Both the position numbers and the translations under genes were made by a program. The notes under the pieces were generated by a model, which was not told where the DNA came from, ran no database searches, and was given only the letters and a program-made list of their open reading frames with translations. Positions 14,643-19,800 of a DNA stretch of 19,800 nucleotides are shown here, piece by piece; the stretch's first letter is position 1; the number at the start of each line of letters is the position of its first letter. The DNA comes from an uncultured Marmoricola sp. (GTDB lineage: Bacteria; Actinomycetota; Actinomycetes; Propionibacteriales; Nocardioidaceae): NCBI GenBank assembly GCA_937868455.1, contig CALMMO010000463.1, positions 1-19,800 on the forward strand, read 5' to 3'.

Positions 14643-15599
14643 TCACCCCGACAGTTCGCACACATGTGACAACTCGGGGTGGGTTTGGGAGGGCGAGGGG
14701 ATCGTCGTACCCGGAAGTGAGGCGGCCGCGGAGCCGTAAGCCACTGCTGAGGCAAGCGAGTCGGCGGGTGAAAGGTTGCGCTCACGGCCGTAGAGATAGC
14801 CAAAAAGACTCGAGTCTCCGGCTCCCACAGTGCTCACGACCGTGACAGGTGGGGGAGTGGCATGCCAGGCGCCTTGGTTGGTCACCAGCACTGCGCCGTT
14901 GGCCCCCAGTGTTGCCAGCACTGCGCCAATGCCGCGGTCGACAAGAGCACGCGCGGCCCTCGCGACCGAGGCCGGGTCGGCTTCTAGAACCTCTGGGTCG
15001 GCTCCGGTGAGCGAGGCAAGCTCGGCGCCGTTGGGTTTGATCAGGTCGGGGGCGCTGTGCGGCAATGCGTCCACGAGAGCTTGAAGTGGCGCATCGCTGG
15101 TGTCGATGGCGACCCGCACTGGAGTACGACGCAGCGTCACCACCAGTTCGGAGTACCACGACGCAGGGGTTCCCGGAGGCACCGAGCCAGCCAAGACGAC
15201 CCAGTCATTGCTGGTTGCCCGCTCCGCATGACGGATGACGGCCTCACTGAGCCGATCGAGCGCGGCCACGTCAACCACATCTCCGGGGCTATTGAGTTTG
15301 GTTGTGGTGCCGTCGGGTTCCACGACGGTCAAGTTGATGCGCACCGATCCCGATGGCAGCACGGCTTCGACGGGGATCTGGTCGGCCATCAGCGAGGTAA
15401 CGAACGGATCGTCAACGCGTGCGGGGAACAGTGCGATGGTCTCAACGCCAGCCGCAACGGCCGCTCGAGAGATGTTGATGCCCTTACCGCCCGCTTGCAT
15501 GCTGACCGAGTCGAGGCGGTGCACGGCGCCACGAGTCAGTTCAGTCGGCAAGACCGCCGTGCGATCCATGCTGGGGTTCGCGGTAAGGGTGATGATCAC
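14643..15599 (-). CDS. fruK: 1-phosphofructokinase (PfkB family)
   Basis: A PfkB/ribokinase-family sugar kinase that most likely phosphorylates fructose-1-phosphate, the product of fructose PTS uptake, to fructose-1,6-bisphosphate. The 318-residue protein opens with MIITLTANPSMDRT, a typical 1-phosphofructokinase start, then GGKGIN at 37-42; the ATP/anion-hole motif STVGAGDSS near 255-263 holds the catalytic Asp. The assignment to fruK rather than tagatose-6-phosphate kinase rests on the N-terminus and on neighbours (DeoR-type regulator, EI, HPr). The GTG start overlaps the regulator stop by four bases (GTGA), so translation is coupled. Confidence 0.9.
   Translation of the reverse strand: MIITLTANPSMDRTAVLPTELTRGAVHRLDSVSMQAGGKGINISRAAVAAGVETIALFPARVDDPFVTSLMADQIPVEAVLPSGSVRINLTVVEPDGTTTKLNSPGDVVDVAALDRLSEAVIRHAERATSNDWVVLAGSVPPGTPASWYSELVVTLRRTPVRVAIDTSDAPLQALVDALPHSAPDLIKPNGAELASLTGADPEVLEADPASVARAARALVDRGIGAVLATLGANGAVLVTNQGAWHATPPPVTVVSTVGAGDSSLFGYLYGRERNLSPADSLASAVAYGSAAASLPGTTIPSPSQTHPELSHVCELSG
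14646..14679 (-). terminator. Inverted repeat at the fruK 3' end
   Basis: CCCCG (14646-14650) pairs with CGGGG (14675-14679) and AGTT (14653-14656) with AACT (14671-14674), enclosing the palindrome CACATGTG (14661-14668). The structure ends directly before the fruK stop on the minus strand. It may reduce read-through into ptsH or stabilise the upstream message; there is no T run. Confidence 0.35.
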
Positions 15600-16354
15600 G
15601 CGACTACGACCTCAACGCCGTGCCGCTCGAGTTCGGCAATCATGCTCGGGGGAGCCGAGGGGTCGGTCACAATCACGTCCACATCGCTAAGTTCGGCAAA
15701 TCGCACGGTGAACTCGCGGTCGAACTTCGAGGCATCGGCCAACAACACCGTGCGTCGCGCTGATTGGATGAGCGCCCGCTTCACCTCGGCTTCGTCGGAG
15801 TCAGGGGTCGATAGACCGTGTGTGAGAGAGAGGCCATTGGTGCCAATGAATGCGATGTCGACGCGCACCTGGGCTAGTGCCGCCACGGTTTGTGCGCCAA
15901 CGGCAGCCTGCGTCACTGGACGCACTCGGCCGGGGAGCATGTGGAGTTCGATGTTGGGGATCGCCCCGATCCGAAAGGCCACGGGCACCGCATGGGTGTA
16001 GACGCTGATCGAGCGGTCACGAGGCAGCATTCCGGCTAGCCGGGCAGTCGAACTGCCTGCATCGATGATCATCGATGAGATGCGATGCCCCTGCTCCAGA
16101 GCTGCCTTAGCGATGCGCTCCTTCACCTCGGAGTTTTCTTCATCGCGATCAGCTAGGACGGTTTCCATCAGCGCACTAGCAGGTACGGCGCCACCGTGGA
16201 CTCTGCGGAGCACTCCAGCGCGCTCGAGCAGGGAAAGGTCGCGCCGAACCGTCTCAGTGGTGACTTGATATTCCTCGGCAAGGTCGAGGACCGACATGCG
16301 CCCGCGACGTACAACGAGGTCTGCCATCGCTTTCTGTCGCTCTTCGGCGTACAA
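15596..16354 (-). CDS. DeoR-family transcriptional regulator, probable fructose repressor
   Basis: A DeoR/GlpR-type regulator with an N-terminal winged helix-turn-helix (about 18-55, including MSVLDLAEEYQVTTETVRRDLSLLERAG) and the VHGGAVP turn, followed by a C-terminal sugar-phosphate sensor domain of the ribose-5-phosphate isomerase-like fold (IIDAGSST, FIGTNGLS, RRTVLLADASKF, VIVTDP). I choose the TTG at 16352-16354: GGAGG at 16361-16365 is six bases upstream, the protein then starts LYAEERQ like its relatives, and the 252-residue length is usual. An ATG at 16396 would add 14 residues and bury that ribosome site. Overlap with fruK (GTGA) and the divergent ptsI suggest it controls fructose use and probably itself; the effector (likely fructose-1-phosphate) is inferred. 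Confidence 0.93.
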   Translation of the reverse strand: MYAEERQKAMADLVVRRGRMSVLDLAEEYQVTTETVRRDLSLLERAGVLRRVHGGAVPASALMETVLADRDEENSEVKERIAKAALEQGHRISSMIIDAGSSTARLAGMLPRDRSISVYTHAVPVAFRIGAIPNIELHMLPGRVRPVTQAAVGAQTVAALAQVRVDIAFIGTNGLSLTHGLSTPDSDEAEVKRALIQSARRTVLLADASKFDREFTVRFAELSDVDVIVTDPSAPPSMIAELERHGVEVVVA

Positions 16355-16373
16355 GCCAATCCTCCGTGGTTTT

Positions 16374-16420
16374 TGTTGGTTTTCTGTTGATACCATTTAC
16401 TTTTAGTTGGTTTTATGTTG
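16374..16420. promoter_or_regulatory. Putative operator array for the DeoR-type regulator
   Basis: A 15-base direct repeat, GTTGGTTTT(C/A)TGTTG, occurs at 16375-16389 and 16406-16420, 31 bases apart (about three helical turns), with one difference. TGTTG or AGTTG pentamers lie at 16374, 16385, 16405 and 16416, that is 11, 20 and 11 bases apart, all on one face of the helix. DeoR-family proteins often bind such direct repeats. The second copy lies within the candidate promoter of the regulator gene. Confidence 0.6.
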
Positions 16421-16429
16421 GTCTGTCAA
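16400..16429 (-). promoter_or_regulatory. Candidate promoter of the deoR-fruK unit
   Basis: On the minus strand a perfect -35 box TTGACA (16424-16429) is followed after 18 bases by TAAAAG (16400-16405), a fair -10 box. Transcription would start near 16393, leaving a ~40-base leader with GGAGG before the TTG start. The operator-like repeat at 16406-16420 lies in the spacer between the two boxes, fitting autorepression. Confidence 0.5.
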
Positions 16430-16448
16430 GGGTTCTTAGGAGTAGATT

Positions 16449-18137
16449 TTGAATATGACTGCCGACTCAACCTCGTCTGATGTCTTGCGCGGAACCCCTG
16501 TTGTGGGGGGAGTTGTGCTTGCCCCTGTGCTGCGGGTGAGCAGTCAACTTGATCCTGCCGCATTGGCCGCCTATGTCAGCCCGACCGACCCGGAACTCGC
16601 TCTGGCTGACTTCGATGTCGCCATCGCAGCGGTGGCAGACAACTTCAAAGCAAAGGCGCAGCGAGCCCACGGTTCGGCAGCTGAAGTCCTCACCGCCAGT
16701 GCGGCTTTGGCGCTCGACAAGGGGCTGCGAAGCCAAGTCCGCAAAAACCTCAACGCTGGGGTCGGGCTCATTGACTCAGTCGAGGCCGCCATCGAACACT
16801 TCGCTTCGCTCTTTGCGGCTATGGGCGGGTTGATGGCCGAGCGGGTGACCGATCTGCGCGACATCGCCCTGCGCACCAAGGCACAGATCATCGGTGTGCC
16901 CGAGCCCGGCATCCCGACCCCTAGCGAGCCGTCGGTGTTGGTCGCAGAGGATCTATCTCCCGCCGATTCGGCCGGTCTAGATCCGGCATTGGTCGTGGCG
17001 CTCGTGATCGAAAAGGGTGGCGCCACTAGCCATACCGCCATCATCGCCCGCCAACTGGCCATCCCCTGCATCGTGGGCACGGCCGGAGTGCTGGCGATCG
17101 ACTCGGGCGCCGTCGTACTCGTTGACGGCGGAGCCGGCACTGTCGAACTCAACCCCGACCCAGCCGATGCCCAACGCCGCGTGGCCGAGTCGGCGCGTGC
17201 GATGCAGGCACTGGCCGCCTGGACCGGCCCCGCGGTCACCGCCGATGGACATGCGGTGAAACTGCTGGCCAATGTGGCTGATCCGGAGTCCGCGCAACTA
17301 GCTGCACATGGACCAGTTGAAGGGGTGGGTCTCTTCCGCACCGAGCTTTCCTTCCTTAGTTCAAAGGAAGAGCCCAGCGTCGAGGAGCAAGCCGCCCTCT
17401 ATGCCGGGGTGCTGCAGCCCTTCGCTCCCGATCGATATGTGGTGACTCGCACGCTCGATGCCGGGTCGGATAAGCCGATCGCATACGCGACGATCCCCAA
17501 CGAAGAGAACCCCGCATTGGGTGTGCGTGGCCTGCGGCTCTCGTTCGGCAAGCCTGGCCTGCTGGAGCGGCAACTGGATGCCTTGAAACTGGCCGGTGAG
17601 CAGGTTGGTGTGGAGCCTTGGGTGATGGCGCCGATGGTCGCCACCGCTGACGAAGCCCGTGACTTTGCTGAGTTGGTGCGCGCTCGGGGCATGAAGCCTG
17701 GTGTGATGGTCGAGATCCCAAGCGCCGCGCTCTTGGCCTATCAGCTGCTGGAGCACGTGGACTTCTTATCCATCGGCACCAACGACCTGACGCAGTACAC
17801 GATGGCTGCGGACCGGATGGCCACCGATCTGGTTCACCTCACTGACCCCTGGCAACCTGCCGTGCTGCACCTCGTGGCCATCACTGCAGCCGCCGGGAAG
17901 AACGCGAATAAACCTGTGGGAGTGTGCGGCGAGGCCGCGGCTGACCCCTTGTTGGCCTGCGTGTTGGTGGGCATGGGCATCACCTCACTGTCGATGGCAT
18001 CGGCCTCGGTGCGTGCGGTGGGTGCACAGATATCGCAGGTGACCATGCAGCAATGCAGGTACGCCGCAGAGGCGGCAGCCGGAGCTCACACGCCCGCCCA
18101 GGCTCGTGAGGCTGCTCGGGTGGCTCTGTCTAGCTAA
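16449..18137 (+). CDS. ptsI: PTS enzyme I (phosphoenolpyruvate-protein phosphotransferase)
   Basis: Enzyme I takes phosphate from phosphoenolpyruvate and passes it to HPr. The 562-residue protein has the N-terminal HPr-binding and swivelling domains with the active-site motif GGATSHTAIIARQLAIP (His195), and a C-terminal TIM barrel with GLFRTELSFL, TRTLDAGSDKP, FLSIGTNDLTQYTMAADR and GVCGEAAADP (catalytic Cys in the last). AGGAG at 16438-16442 is six bases from a TTG at 16449 but 12 bases from the ATG at 16455, so I keep the TTG; the two differ by two residues. The gene is divergent from the DeoR-type regulator and shares its operator region. Its stop overlaps the stop of the convergent oxidoreductase gene by four bases. 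Confidence 0.96.
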   Translation: MNMTADSTSSDVLRGTPVVGGVVLAPVLRVSSQLDPAALAAYVSPTDPELALADFDVAIAAVADNFKAKAQRAHGSAAEVLTASAALALDKGLRSQVRKNLNAGVGLIDSVEAAIEHFASLFAAMGGLMAERVTDLRDIALRTKAQIIGVPEPGIPTPSEPSVLVAEDLSPADSAGLDPALVVALVIEKGGATSHTAIIARQLAIPCIVGTAGVLAIDSGAVVLVDGGAGTVELNPDPADAQRRVAESARAMQALAAWTGPAVTADGHAVKLLANVADPESAQLAAHGPVEGVGLFRTELSFLSSKEEPSVEEQAALYAGVLQPFAPDRYVVTRTLDAGSDKPIAYATIPNEENPALGVRGLRLSFGKPGLLERQLDALKLAGEQVGVEPWVMAPMVATADEARDFAELVRARGMKPGVMVEIPSAALLAYQLLEHVDFLSIGTNDLTQYTMAADRMATDLVHLTDPWQPAVLHLVAITAAAGKNANKPVGVCGEAAADPLLACVLVGMGITSLSMASASVRAVGAQISQVTMQQCRYAAEAAAGAHTPAQAREAARVALSS

Positions 18138-19800
18138 GCGGCTTCAACCTCGACAGGCACGCCGTTGAGGGCAGCGTTGCCACTGACGTCAAGGAGTTCG
18201 GGGTCGGTGAGGTCGTTGATGCTCACCCCGGCGACCTGGGCGGCGTGGGTTTGCCCGGTGTTGGCATGGCCGTAGCCATGTGGCAAGGAGACGACCCCTG
18301 GCATCATGTCCGAGCTCGATTGCACCTCAACCGAGACTGAGCCCACGCGCGATGAGACCCGAACGAGTTGACCATCACGAAGTCCTCGAGCGCTGAGATC
18401 CTCCGGATGCATCAGCAGCTGATGGCGTGGCCGCCCTTTGGTGAGTCGAGGGCTGTTGTGCATCCAGGAGTTGCAGTCTTGCTTGTGCCGCCTGCCAATG
18501 AGGAGCAGTCCATCAGCCGAGGCGTGGGGTAATTGATCGAGGCGCCGTACGTCGCTGGCGATGAGGTCAGGCAGCAACCGAACACGTTTGTCCTTGGTCT
18601 GAAGTCGACCAGGAAGTTGTGGGGTCATCGGACCGAGGTCGATCCCACTAGGCCGCTTGCGTAGCTTGGCAAGTGTCACCCCAGACCCGTGAGCACGCAG
18701 TAGCCCGGCAACCATCCGCGTGGGGCTCAGCGAGATGCGCAGCCGATCCTTCAGCGACCGCTTGATCCCCAAGCGCCGCTCCAAACGCAGGATCAACTCG
18801 CGCGAGATCTCCCAGTCGTGGCGCGCGTTTACTGGCTTTGGGAACACTGCCGGGGTGAACCTGGCGGTGTTGCGTACGGCCAAAACATGGAAGATCAAGT
18901 CGTAGTGATCGCGTTCGAGCGCGGTCGTGGGCGGCAAGATCACCTCAGCATGGCGGGTGGTTTCGTTGACATAGATGTCAATCGCCACCTGGAAGTCGAG
19001 GTGGTCCAGTGCCTGCTCCAAGTGTTGGCCGCCCGGAGTTGATAGCACCGGATTGCCTGCAACTGTCACCAGCGCTTTGATTTGGCCTTCGCCTGGGGTC
19101 ACGATCTCATCGGTCAACGTGGCCACTGGGAGTTCGCGCCCCGACTCAGGCAGCCCGCGCACTCGGCTGACGTAGCGGCCATGGCCGCCCCGGCCCACGA
19201 CCCCGCGGCCCACCACATCGATGGCTGGTTTCGTCAACATCACCCCGCCTTCGCGGTCAAGATTGCCGGTCACGATGTTGAGCACATGGATGGCCCAGTG
19301 GCACACCAGTCCAAACTCCTGCACCGAGACGCCGAGCCTGCCGTAGGCGGCTGCACCTTCGGCGGCGGCGTACTCATGCGTGATGCGTCGAATCGTCGCG
19401 GCAGAAACCCCACTGACCTGCTCGGCGCGCTCGGGTGTGAACGTGGCAACCAGGTCGGCGACGGGGGAGAGGTCATCGATCCAAGTCGGCGCCGAGACCA
19501 GGTCGTCAGCAAAGACCACGTGAAGCATGGCGAGCAGCAGGTAGGCATCAGTGCCTGGGCGAACTGGCACATGCTCATCGGCGATGGCTGCCGTCTCGGT
19601 GCGGCGGGGATCAAACACGACCATCTTTGCGCCTCGAGCCCGCAGGTCTCGCGCGCGTTGAGGGAAATCAGGCACCGTCATCAGGGAGCCGTTGGAGGCC
19701 ATGGGGTTGCCGCCGAAGATCAAGAAGTACTGCGTGCGATCGATATCGGGGATCGGCACCAAGAACTGGTGCCCAAACATCAAGGTGGCAATCAATTGCT
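18134..19800 (-). CDS. Molybdopterin oxidoreductase (bis-MGD, formate dehydrogenase/BisC-like), 5'-partial
   Basis: The C-terminal part of a DMSO-reductase-superfamily molybdoenzyme large subunit. The frame is open through the right edge of the window, so the N-terminus, where an iron-sulfur cluster motif and the first molybdopterin contacts would be, is missing. Visible pieces: FLIFGGNPMASNG, VVFDPRRTETA and RPGTDAYLLLAM (about residues 25-90 of the visible part), AGNPVLSTPGG, and a C-terminal molybdopterin-dinucleotide-binding domain (about 430-553) with HNSPRLTKGRPRHQLLMHPED, GLRDGQLVRVSSRVG, HGYGH and GVSINDLTDPELLDVSGN. The tail matches the prokaryotic molybdopterin oxidoreductases often annotated as formate dehydrogenase alpha or BisC-like. 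The substrate cannot be assigned. It converges on ptsI with a four-base overlap of stop codons. Confidence 0.9.
   Translation of the reverse strand, partial: QLIATLMFGHQFLVPIPDIDRTQYFLIFGGNPMASNGSLMTVPDFPQRARDLRARGAKMVVFDPRRTETAAIADEHVPVRPGTDAYLLLAMLHVVFADDLVSAPTWIDDLSPVADLVATFTPERAEQVSGVSAATIRRITHEYAAAEGAAAYGRLGVSVQEFGLVCHWAIHVLNIVTGNLDREGGVMLTKPAIDVVGRGVVGRGGHGRYVSRVRGLPESGRELPVATLTDEIVTPGEGQIKALVTVAGNPVLSTPGGQHLEQALDHLDFQVAIDIYVNETTRHAEVILPPTTALERDHYDLIFHVLAVRNTARFTPAVFPKPVNARHDWEISRELILRLERRLGIKRSLKDRLRISLSPTRMVAGLLRAHGSGVTLAKLRKRPSGIDLGPMTPQLPGRLQTKDKRVRLLPDLIASDVRRLDQLPHASADGLLLIGRRHKQDCNSWMHNSPRLTKGRPRHQLLMHPEDLSARGLRDGQLVRVSSRVGSVSVEVQSSSDMMPGVVSLPHGYGHANTGQTHAAQVAGVSINDLTDPELLDVSGNAALNGVPVEVEAA

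Noticed and set aside
15057..16001. A 314-codon plus-strand open frame across fruK and the regulator
   Set aside because: It is antisense to two firmly identified genes and its composition (Arg/His/Ser-rich) fits a GC-driven shadow.

Overview
The window is a GC-rich stretch of chromosome from an actinomycete-type bacterium (Actinomycetota). The support is gene order and family type: a DUF4439 ferritin-like lipoprotein gene divergent from rimP-nusA-ylxR-infB-rbfA-truB-ribF with proS just upstream, a short NusA without C-terminal repeats, an IF-2 with a long Ala/Pro/Gly-rich N-terminal arm, many GTG/TTG starts, and several starts that look leaderless (a TANNNT box 6-8 bases before the start codon). 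I cannot name the genus.

Layout. (1) 1-3461: the C-terminal part of a CHAT-domain protease-like protein runs in from the left edge on the plus strand. Convergent to it is a minus-strand pair: an ornithine decarboxylase-like PLP enzyme followed by an MFS transporter whose start overlaps the decarboxylase stop (TGATG). (2) 3554-6047: proS and a HAD-family hydrolase on the plus strand. (3) 6139-6978: the DUF4439 lipoprotein on the minus strand. (4) 7079-14238: the translation/transcription-factor cluster rimP, nusA, ylxR, infB, rbfA, truB, ribF. Two of its spacers (nusA-ylxR and infB-rbfA) hold strong palindromic repeats that share a common head sequence. (5) 14267-18137: a PTS/fructose block, with deoR-type regulator, 1-phosphofructokinase and HPr on the minus strand, divergent from PTS enzyme I on the plus strand. 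The regulator-ptsI spacer carries a spaced array of TGTTG-type boxes and a TTGACA promoter. (6) 18134-19800: the C-terminal three quarters of a molybdopterin oxidoreductase, cut by the right edge.

How the parts work together. Region 4 supplies ribosome maturation (RimP, RbfA), transcription elongation/termination (NusA), initiation (IF-2), tRNA pseudouridylation (TruB) and flavin cofactors (RibF); ProS charges tRNA-Pro. Region 5 gives the general PTS phosphorelay (EI to HPr) plus fructose-1-phosphate kinase under a probable fructose-responsive repressor; no sugar-specific EII permease is in view. The decarboxylase/MFS pair may make and export a polyamine, which is inference.

Most of the window is ordinary core genome. 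I see no CRISPR array, no insertion sequence, no tRNA or rRNA gene, and no obvious new multi-gene system. The most unusual DNA is the extragenic palindrome family at 8531-8627 and 11863-11954; next are the operator array at 16374-16420 and the edge-truncated CHAT gene.
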